A stretch of DNA of 64,000 nucleotides from Bacteroidales bacterium UBA4293 (GTDB lineage: Bacteria > Bacteroidota > Bacteroidia > Bacteroidales > Bacteroidaceae). Location: positions 1-64,000 of the forward strand of contig DGVD01000004.1 of NCBI GenBank assembly GCA_002395835.1, in the 5' to 3' direction. A model generated the notes under the pieces. The model was not told where the DNA came from. It was given only the letters and a program-made list of their open reading frames with translations, and made no database searches. This document shows positions 33,793 to 43,055 of this stretch, one piece after another (within the stretch, counting starts at the first letter, position 1; the number at the start of each line of letters is the position of its first letter). Both the position numbers and the translations under genes were made by a program.

Positions 33793-34389
33793 ATGAAATA
33801 TGATTTATACCAATCTCCTCATTCTATAGGCACAGATAACCCTGAGTATCATGCCCGTCCTGTCAATGAGAATCCGGTAAATTTTGAAAAATTGGTAGGT
33901 CTCATAACGGACCGATGCAATCTTTCTCCGGGTGAAGTATTGAACATGTTTGCTACATTGGAAGATGTTATGGTGGAGCAGCTCAGTGGTGGAAGCAGTG
34001 TACAGATTAAAGGCTTAGGAACCTTTCAAGTTTCTCTTTCCACTCCTAAACTGACTAAGAGAAGAGCACCTAGGCATGGTATTGAAGTAAAGAAGGTAAA
34101 TTTCCGGACAGAAGAAAATCTGAAGAAACGCATTAATAAGAAGGCCTCTTTTAAAAGAGATACAAGTGTGCTTCATTCTAGAAAGGTAACAGTGGAAGAT
34201 TTGGTAACTAAAATTCTTCCTCTTTATTATCAGAAAGAAAGATTCTTGACCAGAAAGAAATTGCAAGAGTTTGCCCAGTTGAATGAAAGTACAGCCAGTG
34301 CCCGTATCAGAGAATTAATAAAACGTAGAATGATTGAGAATGTATCGGGTAATAGTCGGTCTCCCCTTTATGTCCTTTGTGAAAATTAG
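33793..34389 (+). CDS. HU/IHF-like DNA-binding protein with C-terminal helical (winged-helix-like) domain
   Basis: A 198-residue basic protein. Residues about 25-115 look like an HU fold: VNFEKLVGLITDRCNLSPGEV, then VQIKGLGTFQVSLSTPK, with a lysine/arginine-rich arm (KLTKRRAPRHGIEVKKVNF). Residues about 125-198 form an extra domain (FLTRKKLQEFAQLNESTASARIRELIKRRMIENV...SPLYVL) that looks like a small winged helix. HU proteins normally stop near 90 residues, so this is a two-domain variant known in Bacteroidetes, with an unknown target. It stands alone with its own promoter and a bidirectional terminator. Confidence 0.78.
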   Translation: MKYDLYQSPHSIGTDNPEYHARPVNENPVNFEKLVGLITDRCNLSPGEVLNMFATLEDVMVEQLSGGSSVQIKGLGTFQVSLSTPKLTKRRAPRHGIEVKKVNFRTEENLKKRINKKASFKRDTSVLHSRKVTVEDLVTKILPLYYQKERFLTRKKLQEFAQLNESTASARIRELIKRRMIENVSGNSRSPLYVLCEN

Positions 34390-34395
34390 AAATAG

Positions 34396-34429
34396 AAAAT
34401 CCGCAGACTTTTCAATCTGCGGATTTTTT
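34396..34429. terminator. bidirectional terminator between the HU-like gene and lutC
   Basis: An 11-bp stem (AAATCCGCAGA / TCTGCGGATTT) with an 8-nt loop is followed by T-runs in the plus direction and preceded by A-rich sequence, so it can also end the lutABC transcript. Confidence 0.85.
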
Positions 34430-34443
34430 ATGGTTTGATTTTG

Positions 34444-35028
34444 TTATTCGGTTAAAAAAACTGTAAGCCCTCGTGCAGCTTGAGCACCATAAACTAATGA
34501 CTGCTCAATATCAGCAGTTTTAGAAGGGCCACTGATAAATGTGCCGAAATTATATTTCTCATTAAATTGAATATGCTCATAGGCTTCATGCATATTACTT
34601 ACAATGTTCTTCTTAGATACAATGACTATCAGACATTCAGAAATAAAGCAGATAGCCTTTTCCTTCATGGTCTGCTCTATCCATATACATCCATTTTCAG
34701 CACATGCCACACCGCCCATTATGACTCCCACATCCGTGCCATCTAGATCTTGTGCCTCAGCTACGGTATCAGGATTACGGTCTGCCTTTATGCCCGGTAC
34801 ATTACTGCTGATGATTTTGGCATCAGGATATGCCTCATGAATCTTTTCATTGATGTCATCATTTGGCTTAATCTCCATCAGCTTAGCGCCAGCCGTGGTA
34901 GTAGTAGTCTCAATAAAAGCCTTAACAGGGTCTTCAAATATACGTTTCTTAAAGCCTAAGTCTGGCATATCATATGTTTCACGCACATTCTTGCGTAAAT
35001 TGTCAAGTATTTCGTCTCTTGTGCTCAT
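34444..35028 (-). CDS. lutC: lactate utilisation protein C (LUD domain)
   Basis: A 194-residue LUD-domain protein, third subunit of the LutABC lactate oxidase. Motifs include VIMGGVACAENGCIWIEQ and NFGTFISGPSKTADIEQSLVYGA-type family blocks near the C-terminus. LutABC oxidises L-lactate to pyruvate with iron-sulphur clusters. It begins 4 nt after lutB. Last gene of the operon. Confidence 0.9.
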   Translation of the reverse strand: MSTRDEILDNLRKNVRETYDMPDLGFKKRIFEDPVKAFIETTTTTAGAKLMEIKPNDDINEKIHEAYPDAKIISSNVPGIKADRNPDTVAEAQDLDGTDVGVIMGGVACAENGCIWIEQTMKEKAICFISECLIVIVSKKNIVSNMHEAYEHIQFNEKYNFGTFISGPSKTADIEQSLVYGAQAARGLTVFLTE

Positions 35029-35032
35029 AGTC

Positions 35033-36406
35033 TTATGCTTTTACTTTACCTTTCTTCCATAGTTCGTGGAAGGACTGTTTTGCAAATACGGGCATCTCAC
35101 GACCTTGTGCCCATCCATTTAGTTTTATTTCTGTAATGAATTTAGGAAGATGATTTGCAATGGGAGCAAATTTCAAGGCAGTGGTATATAAACCTGGACT
35201 CTCGAACAAAACTTGCATTCCCTTAGACATGAATTTCTTCATTGGATCTGCATGTCCCATACCATCTAATCCTTGACGCCAGCGGTAGATTTGTGATGAA
35301 AGATCTACTTTTGCAGGGCAAACATTGTCACAAGAACAGCATAGAGAACAAGCGGGTAGGTTGTGGTAGTTTTCATCAGGGTCTTTAAGCATACCTAAGT
35401 TTATTCCAATAGGACCTGGAATGAAATAGGTGTAAGAGTAGCCACCTGTTCTGCGATATACAGGGCAAGTATTCATGCAAGCTCCGCAGCGCATACATTT
35501 CAGGGTTTGCCAATGCTCTTCATTGCCGAGTATCTTGCTACGTCCATTGTCCACTAGAATGATATGCATTTCACCTCCTGGGCGTGGCCCACGGAAATGG
35601 CTGGTATAAACAGTGGTGGATTGGCCTGTTCCACAGCGTGCCAATAATCGGTGGAATACACCCATAGCTTTGTAGTCGGGAATAAGTTTTTCCAGTCCCA
35701 TGGATACGATGTGTAATTTTGGAATAGATGTACTCATGTCGGCATTCCCTTCATTGGTACATACCACAATATCACCTGTTTCAGCAATTCCGAAATTACC
35801 ACCCGTCATGCCACAATCAGCTGTCATGAAATTGTCTCTCAAATGGTAGCGAGCGCAGCGGGTTAAATAGGTTGGATCATAGTTCCCAACTTCGGGACTG
35901 ATTTTGTAATCCTCGAAACAACGACCTACTTGTTCACGTGTAATATGGATAGCTGGCATGACAATGTGGCTAGGTGCCAAGTGCATCATCTGAAGGATAC
36001 GCTCTCCTAGGTCTGTTTCAACTACATCAATCCCATGCTTAATTAAGTGATCATTCAAGTGGCACTCCTCAGTCAGCATGGACTTGCTTTTCACCACTTT
36101 CTTGACTTGATGCTTATGCAGAATGTCCATGACAATCTCATTATATTCATCCGCATCTTTTGCCCAATGAACAATAGCACCGTTTTTAGTGGCATTTTTT
36201 TCGAACTTTTCCAGGTATTCGGCCAGATGAGTTATCGTGTGCTTTTTAATTTGGCTGGCTGCTTCGCGTAGTTCTTCCCATTCAGGCAGTTCTTGTGATT
36301 GTGCATCACGCTTAACACGAACACTCCAGAAAGTTTGGTCATGGCGAGTTACCTTCTCGCTGTTCTGCAGAAACTTTTCCGCAGCTATTGTATGTTTTGT
36401 ACTCAT
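35033..36406 (-). CDS. lutB: lactate utilisation iron-sulphur protein B
   Basis: A 457-residue protein. The N-terminal two-thirds are a LUD domain (VKSKSMLTEECHLNDHL, VVETDLGERILQMMHLAPSHIVMPAIH). Two ferredoxin-type 4Fe-4S motifs follow, CMRCGACMNTCP and CSLCCSCDNVCP. Start: the ATG at 36406 overlaps the lutA stop (ATGA) and gives the conserved MSTKHTIAAEKFL opening. The longer frame reaching 36493 lies inside lutA and is discarded. Confidence 0.93.
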   Translation of the reverse strand: MSTKHTIAAEKFLQNSEKVTRHDQTFWSVRVKRDAQSQELPEWEELREAASQIKKHTITHLAEYLEKFEKNATKNGAIVHWAKDADEYNEIVMDILHKHQVKKVVKSKSMLTEECHLNDHLIKHGIDVVETDLGERILQMMHLAPSHIVMPAIHITREQVGRCFEDYKISPEVGNYDPTYLTRCARYHLRDNFMTADCGMTGGNFGIAETGDIVVCTNEGNADMSTSIPKLHIVSMGLEKLIPDYKAMGVFHRLLARCGTGQSTTVYTSHFRGPRPGGEMHIILVDNGRSKILGNEEHWQTLKCMRCGACMNTCPVYRRTGGYSYTYFIPGPIGINLGMLKDPDENYHNLPACSLCCSCDNVCPAKVDLSSQIYRWRQGLDGMGHADPMKKFMSKGMQVLFESPGLYTTALKFAPIANHLPKFITEIKLNGWAQGREMPVFAKQSFHELWKKGKVKA

Positions 36407-37134
36407 AATCCTGCAGCTAAAATTTCTACAACATGAATAAACTGGATAGGATAGTTCTGATGCTTCGCAATAGCCTGCATATGCATCAAGCAAGAAGAGT
36501 CGGGCCCAGTGATGTATTCAGCTCCTGTAGCCAGATGACGGTTTAGTTTGTCTGTCCCCATTCGTACGGATACTGCCGGTTCCTCTATAGAGAACATACC
36601 ACCGAAGCCGCAGCATTCATCCACTCTTTCCGGTTCTAGGATGGTAATACCCTCAACTAGTTGGAGTAGGTCTTTTATTTTGGAAAAGCGAGGAATATTT
36701 AGTTCACTGGGAGAAGAAAGATGCAGTTCTCGCACACCATGGCAACTGTTATGGATGCTTACCTTATGAGGAAATTTGCTGGGCAAACTCTTAATCTGGA
36801 GCACATCATGGAGGAATTCTACTACATCCATGGTTTTTTGAGCTGCCTTACATTCGTGATTAACAATGTTAGGGTGGAAAAGTTTTACATAGGCAGCGCA
36901 ACTTGCAGAAGGAGCAACTACATAATCAAAGTCTTTAAACAGTTTGTCATAGTTCTCAACCAGTTCATCGGCCATGTTTTGGAAACCAGCATTGCCCATT
37001 GGCTGTCCGCAGCAGGTCTGTTTTTCTGGATAATCTACATCCAGTCCCAAGCTTTTAAGCAGTTTGTAGGTAGCCACACCGACCTGAGGGTATAGCGCAT
37101 CTACATAGCAAGGGATAAATAAGCCAATTTTCAT
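36403..37134 (-). CDS. lutA: lactate utilisation Fe-S oxidoreductase A
   Basis: A 243-residue protein with two cysteine-rich CCG domains: TCCGQPMGNAGF in the first half and ECCGFGGMFSIEEP in the second, the heterodisulfide-reductase-type cluster ligands. The opening MKIGLFIPCYVDALYPQVGVA is the LutA/YkgE signature and sets the start at 37134 rather than eight codons upstream. First gene of lutABC. The promoter at 37232-37239 and its upstream inverted repeat are shared with aldA. Confidence 0.93.
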   Translation of the reverse strand: MKIGLFIPCYVDALYPQVGVATYKLLKSLGLDVDYPEKQTCCGQPMGNAGFQNMADELVENYDKLFKDFDYVVAPSASCAAYVKLFHPNIVNHECKAAQKTMDVVEFLHDVLQIKSLPSKFPHKVSIHNSCHGVRELHLSSPSELNIPRFSKIKDLLQLVEGITILEPERVDECCGFGGMFSIEEPAVSVRMGTDKLNRHLATGAEYITGPDSSCLMHMQAIAKHQNYPIQFIHVVEILAAGL

Positions 37135-37231
37135 ATTTTTCTTTGTATAAAATCCCATAGTGATGTAAATCTACTCTCTGTGGAATTTACGTATTAGATA
37201 TTTTAAAGTTATTAGTTATTAAGTTACGTTC

Positions 37232-37301
37232 CAAAGATAGGCAATTTAAATGAAAAATCCTACAATTCCCACTTTTTTGTGTGTGTGAAAATTGTAGGAT
37301 T
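37232..37301 (-). promoter_or_regulatory. lutABC promoter with upstream inverted repeat (shared with aldA)
   Basis: On the minus strand the -7 box TATCTTTG (37239-37232) is preceded by 16 nt and then ATTGTAGGATT (37266-37256). The opposite arm AATCCTACAAT lies at 37301-37291. The spacing from arm to -7 box and most of the sequence between match the aldA promoter. The hairpin lies 17 nt after the aldA stop and is followed by TTTTT, so it may also work as the aldA terminator. Confidence 0.65.
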
Positions 37302-37318
37302 ATAGAATGTGTTAATAC

Positions 37319-38749
37319 TTATCTTGTCTGTAAGTATGTTACATGGGTTGAAAGATATTCATCTACACCATGTTTACCGTCTGCACCTCCAATACCGCTC
37401 TTCTTGACACCAGCATGGAAGCCTTGTATAGCTTCAAAATGGAATCGATTCACATATGTCTCTCCAAATTCCAATTCACGGCAGCAGCGTGCAGCAATAT
37501 TTATATCATTCGTGAAGACGGAAGAAGCCAGACCATATTCACTATCATTAGCCCATTTAAGAGCCTGGTCTATAGTCTCAAATTCTACTATTGGCAGTAC
37601 AGGACCGAATGTTTCTTCATGAATGATATCCATATCTTGAGAACAATTGTCCAGTAAGGTAGCTGCGTAGAAATAACCCTTATCTCCCACACGATGGCCA
37701 CCACAAAGAACCTTTGCTCCTTGCTTGATTGCATTCTCAACTTTAGCCTCTACACTATCCAAGGCTCTCTTTTCAACCAATGGGCCCATATCTACTTCAC
37801 CAGAGAACGGATCACCTACCTTAACAGCCTGGAATTTCTCCAATAGCATGGCAGTTAGTTTTTCCTTTACGTCCTTATGGACATACAGACGCTCTGCATT
37901 ATTGCAAATCTGACCGTTATTACCTATACGGCTTTCTAAGATAGCCTGTGCAGTGAGTTCCAAATCAGCATCTGGGAAAACGATTACAGGTGCCTTGCCA
38001 CCCAATTCCAAAGAAACTTTGGTGATATTACTAGCTGCAGCCTTCATGATGCTTTCACCTGCACCTACTGAACCTGTTACGCTAACAATATCGATTTTAG
38101 GGCTGCTTGCCATAGCGTGGCCTATTACACTACCTTTACCAGTAACAACATTGAACAAACCTGCAGGCAGACCAGATTCATGGACGATCTTAGCAAATTC
38201 AGTACAGTTCTCTGGGGTAAGTTGTGATGGCTTGATGACAATAGAACATCCGGCAATGAGAGCTGCACCAGCCTTACGAGCAATCAGAAAGAATGGGAAG
38301 TTCCATGGAAGAATACCTGCAACGACACCAATAGGCTTTTTGCTCAGATAAATGGTTTCACCACGATTGTCACTTTGAATGATTTCACCTTCAATATGAC
38401 GGGCGAAAGAAGCCATATAGTCAAAGTACTCAGCAGTGCAAACAACCTCGGTTGTAGCCCAACTGCGAGTCTTTCCTTGCTCACGCATGATGATTTCAAT
38501 GAATTCATCTTGACGTGCACGAATACCTGCTGCAATTTTTTTCAGGTAAGAAGCACGTTCACATGCAGGAACGTTAGCCCATCTTTTCTGTGCAGATTTA
38601 GCAGCATCAAGAGCTTCTTCTACATCTTCTATAGTTCCTTCTGGCTGACGAGAGATTACTTCCTCAGTACTAGGATTCAAAACATCAATCCATTTTCCTG
38701 AACGGCTTTCAACGAATTGGCCGTTGATGTACATTTTTAAATCTTTCAT
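37319..38749 (-). CDS. aldA: lactaldehyde dehydrogenase (AldA-type aldehyde dehydrogenase)
   Basis: A 476-residue NAD-dependent aldehyde dehydrogenase with close resemblance to E. coli AldA: MYINGQFVESRSGKWIDVLNP, GEIIQSDNRGETI, GILPWNFPFFLIARK, LELGGKAP (catalytic Glu) and NNGQICNNAER (catalytic Cys282). AldA oxidises L-lactaldehyde, an end product of rhamnose and fucose breakdown, to L-lactate. Next to lutABC and rhamnosidases this fits a route from rhamnose to pyruvate. Glycolaldehyde is an alternative substrate. It has its own promoter, so it is not simply the tail of the glycan operon. Confidence 0.9.
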   Translation of the reverse strand: MKDLKMYINGQFVESRSGKWIDVLNPSTEEVISRQPEGTIEDVEEALDAAKSAQKRWANVPACERASYLKKIAAGIRARQDEFIEIIMREQGKTRSWATTEVVCTAEYFDYMASFARHIEGEIIQSDNRGETIYLSKKPIGVVAGILPWNFPFFLIARKAGAALIAGCSIVIKPSQLTPENCTEFAKIVHESGLPAGLFNVVTGKGSVIGHAMASSPKIDIVSVTGSVGAGESIMKAAASNITKVSLELGGKAPVIVFPDADLELTAQAILESRIGNNGQICNNAERLYVHKDVKEKLTAMLLEKFQAVKVGDPFSGEVDMGPLVEKRALDSVEAKVENAIKQGAKVLCGGHRVGDKGYFYAATLLDNCSQDMDIIHEETFGPVLPIVEFETIDQALKWANDSEYGLASSVFTNDINIAARCCRELEFGETYVNRFHFEAIQGFHAGVKKSGIGGADGKHGVDEYLSTHVTYLQTR

Positions 38750-38786
38750 AATTTTATATTTTAAGGCTTAAAACAAAATATTGTTC

Positions 38787-38854
38787 CAAAGTTAAGAATT
38801 TAAAATCAAAAATCCTACAATTTCCTTAAAAAAACGAAGGGATATTGTAGGATT
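38787..38854 (-). promoter_or_regulatory. aldA promoter with upstream inverted repeat (shared with lutABC)
   Basis: On the minus strand, TAACTTTG (38794-38787) is preceded by 16 nt and ATTGTAGGATT (38821-38811). The opposite arm AATCCTACAAT is at 38854-38844. The arms are 22 nt apart here and 24 nt at lutA. The arm occupies the place of the -33 element, as expected for a regulator site. The hairpin is also followed by TTTTT and sits 10 nt after the stop of the esterase gene, so a terminator role is possible too. Confidence 0.65.
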
Positions 38855-38864
38855 TTATTAATAT

Positions 38865-40589
38865 TTATTTAGTGTAGATTAATGCTTTAGTTTCAGGATC
38901 ACGCGAGTAATGTTTGAAGAAATCCCACATGAGTTTTGCTGTAGGTTTAAAGTTCCAGTGGCAATAATGATTGATAGCAATCATTCGAATTATAGGTATT
39001 TCACCTTTATAGAGCTGGCCAAACTCCATGGAAATTCCATTCTTGTTTGTAATGATTTGCTTTCGGTCTCGTAAAGTGATGCCAAAAGTAGCATCCTTAC
39101 TGAAATCCAACTCAGGTGTGACCTCTATTCCATTCATTGTTTGGTATATGTTCCACGCATTTAAGATGGAATTATTTTTCCAATCATTTGCATTCAAGAA
39201 ACGGACTACCTCATCATCTGTACCTATTACAGAACAATATGGCATTTCAATGTGACCACGTTTCTGTTTAGCCTCGTTCATGATAGGTTCACTACCATAT
39301 CCATAATAACCTAAACCGCGGCCAGAGAACAAACCACCTGAATGTCCACCCACTGCTGCAAAGACATGTGATTTCTTTACACCTAATGTGGAAGATGTCA
39401 TAGAACCTGCAGATAGTCCTTCAGAATATATTCGGCTTGGATCCAAGAAAGGATATTTATCCAAGATCTCGTAAACAACACCTTCAATGCCGTCTAATCC
39501 CATAGGGCTATAGTTGGCATTTCCTTGCCATTCCAATTCGGCCACAGCAAAACCCTCTTCTGCAGCCAACTCAATAAAGCCGCTAGTTTCACTCTGAGTT
39601 CGTGGGTCATTAGCATTTCCATGAAGTAAGAGTACTAATGGGACAGACGATTTTGGGGCATTTAGTAATCGTTTTGGTATATATTCATACCAAAGATATT
39701 TTTGATTGTTGGCTGGATTGGGGCCTGAAATGGGGAACTCTACTACATTTCGTTGAATATCCAATTGGTCGAACATTACGTAAGGCTCTAATTCAAATTC
39801 TTCCACTCCATTTTCATTGTCGATTCCACGTGCAGTGTAGAATGTTTGATAGAGATTGTTATAGCGGTAGTTTCTGCTTAAAAGCAAAGTCCATGCCTCG
39901 GCAATCAAATCTTTTTGTGTGGCCTTCTTATTAGAGTTTACGACAACACGAAGTAAAGGTTCGTCTGCATTTTGATAAGTGATAATGCCTCCGAGCTGAT
40001 CTTTTTTGACTGCTGCATTTTGGGCAATGTATGCTTTAGCAACTTTTGCAGCATTGGTACCTCCTACGTATACTGGTACTTTTAAAGATCCAGCTTTACC
40101 CGAATTTCCATTGATGCTTACTATGCCAGCTATAACACCAGCCAGCTTGCTAGTTGCCAAATGCTGATTCACAAAAGTAGCTCCATTTCCCAATCCTATG
40201 ACCTTAACGTTTGTAGCTCCACCCTGTAGATTCAGAAGTTCATGAAAAGCCTCAACATCTTCTTTTTGGTAGGTTTTAGCCATAGGGTTGACAACTACAA
40301 GGGAACCAGAAAAGTCTTTGGCTAACTGAGGCAAATTTAATTCATTAACTAGAGCAAGAGCTTGATCAGCATCTAAGGTCTGGTTAGGGAATACATAAAA
40401 GGTAGGGCCAAAACCAGCTCGTGAATGAATGTCTTGTATTCTTGGGACATTATACCTGAATGCTGAAGTTTTTTTCAGCCCTTCAATTTTAGAAAAAGTA
40501 TCATCAGGACCAGGATTCTGCATCATAGGTTGTCCCAGTGCTACTAATGAAGATAAATAGGCAATAGCCAGGAATAAGTATTTTTTCAT
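38865..40589 (-). CDS. exported alpha/beta-hydrolase (esterase, PHB-depolymerase-like), two-domain
   Basis: A 574-residue protein with signal peptide MKKYLFLAIAYLSSLVALG. The C-terminal domain (about 300-574) is an alpha/beta hydrolase: PLVLLLHGNANDPRTQ oxyanion region, nucleophile in YSEGLSAGSMTSS, and a late IAINHYCHWNF histidine region. The N-terminal domain (about 70-270) resembles a second, degenerate hydrolase domain: its elbow-like GLGNGA has Asn where Ser is expected. Role inferred: removal of ester groups from the glycan attacked by the operon. The ATG at 40589 is preferred; a GTG at 40598 overlaps the GH78 stop. Last gene of the PUL operon. Confidence 0.8.
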   Translation of the reverse strand: MKKYLFLAIAYLSSLVALGQPMMQNPGPDDTFSKIEGLKKTSAFRYNVPRIQDIHSRAGFGPTFYVFPNQTLDADQALALVNELNLPQLAKDFSGSLVVVNPMAKTYQKEDVEAFHELLNLQGGATNVKVIGLGNGATFVNQHLATSKLAGVIAGIVSINGNSGKAGSLKVPVYVGGTNAAKVAKAYIAQNAAVKKDQLGGIITYQNADEPLLRVVVNSNKKATQKDLIAEAWTLLLSRNYRYNNLYQTFYTARGIDNENGVEEFELEPYVMFDQLDIQRNVVEFPISGPNPANNQKYLWYEYIPKRLLNAPKSSVPLVLLLHGNANDPRTQSETSGFIELAAEEGFAVAELEWQGNANYSPMGLDGIEGVVYEILDKYPFLDPSRIYSEGLSAGSMTSSTLGVKKSHVFAAVGGHSGGLFSGRGLGYYGYGSEPIMNEAKQKRGHIEMPYCSVIGTDDEVVRFLNANDWKNNSILNAWNIYQTMNGIEVTPELDFSKDATFGITLRDRKQIITNKNGISMEFGQLYKGEIPIIRMIAINHYCHWNFKPTAKLMWDFFKHYSRDPETKALIYTK

Positions 40590-40594
40590 AATAT

Positions 40595-43036
40595 TCACTT
40601 TGTTTCTATAACATTTTTACCACCTTTAAGATCATAGCTCTTTCCATTCCATATAAAAGAACCAGAAACCTGTGTAGGAAGTTCAATTTCTGCCTTTAGA
40701 GTAGAATTGTTTTTCTTATATCTAACTTTAATTTCTCCTTGTGGATGAGGCATTTTACCACCAATCTGCTTGATATTGCCTAGATGAGGCTCTATTTTCA
40801 CTTTTGTAAAAGCTGGGGCTGCACTATCTATTCCTAGAAGTGTGCGGAAAAACTCGATATTAGGACTGGCTCCCCATGCATGGCAATCAGAGCGAGTGGC
40901 ATTAACGTCGGAAGTCTCTCCCCATGTGGTTAATCCCATAGCGATGTTTTCGCGCCAAATGTCCAACCATTCTAAATAGTGGTCACCTAGGCCGGCTTTT
41001 ATCAGTGCTTCATGCAGATAGAATTTGTAATAAACAGAGCATGGAGATAGGGTGGAATCAGTCAGTAGTTTTTGGGCAATTTGTTTTGCCAAGTCTCCTT
41101 CTACCATCCCAGTGATAATAGCCATAGCATTGGCATGCTGTGAAAAGATTTCTTTTTCCGATGTTTGAGCATATAATCCTTTTTCTTCACTCCAATATGT
41201 ATTTTGAATAGAGTTTTTGAGTTGTGTGGCTTTTTGTGCATATTTGTCGGATAAGAAAGTATTACCCTGAAGATTCTCCATTTCACTCATCATTTGATAA
41301 GCTAATAAGAGTTGCATGTCCATCAATATACCATATCCATCTTTGCCTGGCTGAGCTACTCCCATTTGCCAGCCTGGAGTATAAACCCAGTCGGAAAAGT
41401 TCCAGCCAGGGAGTCCTTTGATAAGGCCGTTTTTATCTTGATATTTGCTGAAATAGTGAAGAATTTGTTCTGCACCTGGTATTAAATCCCAAATAAACTC
41501 TTGGTCCTTGCCATACCGCATGTAGTCATGAATGGTGTAGATGTAATCCAATGCGTAAGGTGTAATGTATTGTGCCAACTCTGATGGTGCACGTCCCATG
41601 GTGACACCTTCGGCATTACGGCTCATGTCGGCTTGACGCATATAGTTTTTCATCAGGCGGTCATCACCACTATTAAAAAGAGAAACTAGTGCCTGGATTC
41701 TAGTGTCACCAAGATACTGCAGCTGCTCATAATAAGGGCAGTCTGTATAAGTTTCTATGGCACATAGTCTAGCAGTACGCCATCCGATTTCCATCATCTT
41801 CAATAGTTCTTGATTATCTGTATCAAGACTTGCATTTAGCTGGAAAGGATAACCAACGAATGTACTTCCCAAATCATTGATCTCAAGAGCTTCATCTTTT
41901 GTTTCAATATGCAAGTTGACATATCGGAATGTGCGCCAGTCCAATGTGGTGAATTGCTGATTATCTTTACCATTTGAAACCAACTTATCATAACGTCCTT
42001 GGAAAATTTTTCCTTCTACGTCATTACGATTGCCTTTGGCTGGTTCTCGTCTATTGTTTGGTTCATTACTTGGAACATAAAGAGCCTCTGCATATTGAAT
42101 AGTAATGGTGGTTTGAGCACCCTTGCTGAAGTTCAGTTTAAAATAGCCATTTGTCAATTCTTCTTGGTCTAATAATATGTCGACCGTCTTACCCGCAGGA
42201 ATAGATACTTTAGCTTTCTGCGCAGGCCATCCCTTAGGTAGTTTTAATCCACCATCCCGGCGAACGGTATTTAGCCTCTTTTCAAATCGTTCTACCTGTG
42301 GTAAAGTATTTGGAACTAACATGTGCCCTGTATAAACCCCCGTACCGCTATTTGTATCGTGTGGAGTTCCCAATTCATAAGGAGCTGCATCTTTCCAACT
42401 ACTTAAATCGGCATTGGGATCATTCCAGTCAGAAATGTGCTTATACATATCTATATTTTCCCCTGCTCCCAACGCATAATAACCAGGAACCTGTTGGCGA
42501 AGTGGCTCATAAGACAAATCTTGAATACATTTCCATGTATTGTTTGTATTGATGATTTTGGCATCCCCTTCTCCCATCATTAGAAAACCTGTGCGTATAG
42601 TCGCATTAGGTACAGGAGTGAAATTACCCTCGTTCCAAACTTGAGCAGCAAAGACATTTTTTCCTTCTTTAAGATAAGGTGCTAAATCTACCGTCTCATA
42701 ATTCCAGTGTTTTGAATCGTTGCGGGCAGGACCTAAAGAAGCCAATGTTCCATTCACATACAGTTTGTATCTAGTATCTCCTGTTACATAGACAACGAAT
42801 TTTCCGGGTTGTTTATCCAGGTTAATATCTTTACGGAAATAGTAGATACCGTAATCTTTCTGGGAGGCTTCAGGAACTGCAATCCATAGAGCATTCCATG
42901 ATTCCTTCATCATGTCGAAAGAAGAACGGTTTTCTATTTGTCGCAACATCATTTCTATTGGGAATTGAGCACGTAATTCCGTAGCATATATGAATGCCAT
43001 AGAAAGTATTGTAAGCAATGATATTGTTTTTTTCAT
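40595..43036 (-). CDS. alpha-L-rhamnosidase, GH78, exported
   Basis: An 813-residue protein with a signal peptide (ends TELRAQ). The N-terminal beta-sandwich domains (DTRYKLYVNGTLASLGPAR is a carbohydrate-binding-like domain) are followed by the (alpha/alpha)6 catalytic barrel. The GH78 signature DCPYYEQLQYLGD carries Asp432, Glu437 and Asp444, all three expected carboxylates; TTWGETSDVNATRSDCHAWG includes the later Glu, and a C-terminal beta-domain ends with SFIWNGK. Releases alpha-L-rhamnose from the substrate. Same operon as the carboxylesterase (19 nt upstream) and hydrolase. Confidence 0.92.
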   Translation of the reverse strand: MKKTISLLTILSMAFIYATELRAQFPIEMMLRQIENRSSFDMMKESWNALWIAVPEASQKDYGIYYFRKDINLDKQPGKFVVYVTGDTRYKLYVNGTLASLGPARNDSKHWNYETVDLAPYLKEGKNVFAAQVWNEGNFTPVPNATIRTGFLMMGEGDAKIINTNNTWKCIQDLSYEPLRQQVPGYYALGAGENIDMYKHISDWNDPNADLSSWKDAAPYELGTPHDTNSGTGVYTGHMLVPNTLPQVERFEKRLNTVRRDGGLKLPKGWPAQKAKVSIPAGKTVDILLDQEELTNGYFKLNFSKGAQTTITIQYAEALYVPSNEPNNRREPAKGNRNDVEGKIFQGRYDKLVSNGKDNQQFTTLDWRTFRYVNLHIETKDEALEINDLGSTFVGYPFQLNASLDTDNQELLKMMEIGWRTARLCAIETYTDCPYYEQLQYLGDTRIQALVSLFNSGDDRLMKNYMRQADMSRNAEGVTMGRAPSELAQYITPYALDYIYTIHDYMRYGKDQEFIWDLIPGAEQILHYFSKYQDKNGLIKGLPGWNFSDWVYTPGWQMGVAQPGKDGYGILMDMQLLLAYQMMSEMENLQGNTFLSDKYAQKATQLKNSIQNTYWSEEKGLYAQTSEKEIFSQHANAMAIITGMVEGDLAKQIAQKLLTDSTLSPCSVYYKFYLHEALIKAGLGDHYLEWLDIWRENIAMGLTTWGETSDVNATRSDCHAWGASPNIEFFRTLLGIDSAAPAFTKVKIEPHLGNIKQIGGKMPHPQGEIKVRYKKNNSTLKAEIELPTQVSGSFIWNGKSYDLKGGKNVIETK

Positions 43037-43055
43037 TGTTCTTTAAATTTTATTG

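Noticed and set aside
36407..36493. Upstream extension of lutB
   Set aside because: It lies inside lutA, and the ATG at 36406 gives the conserved LutB start with an ATGA overlap.
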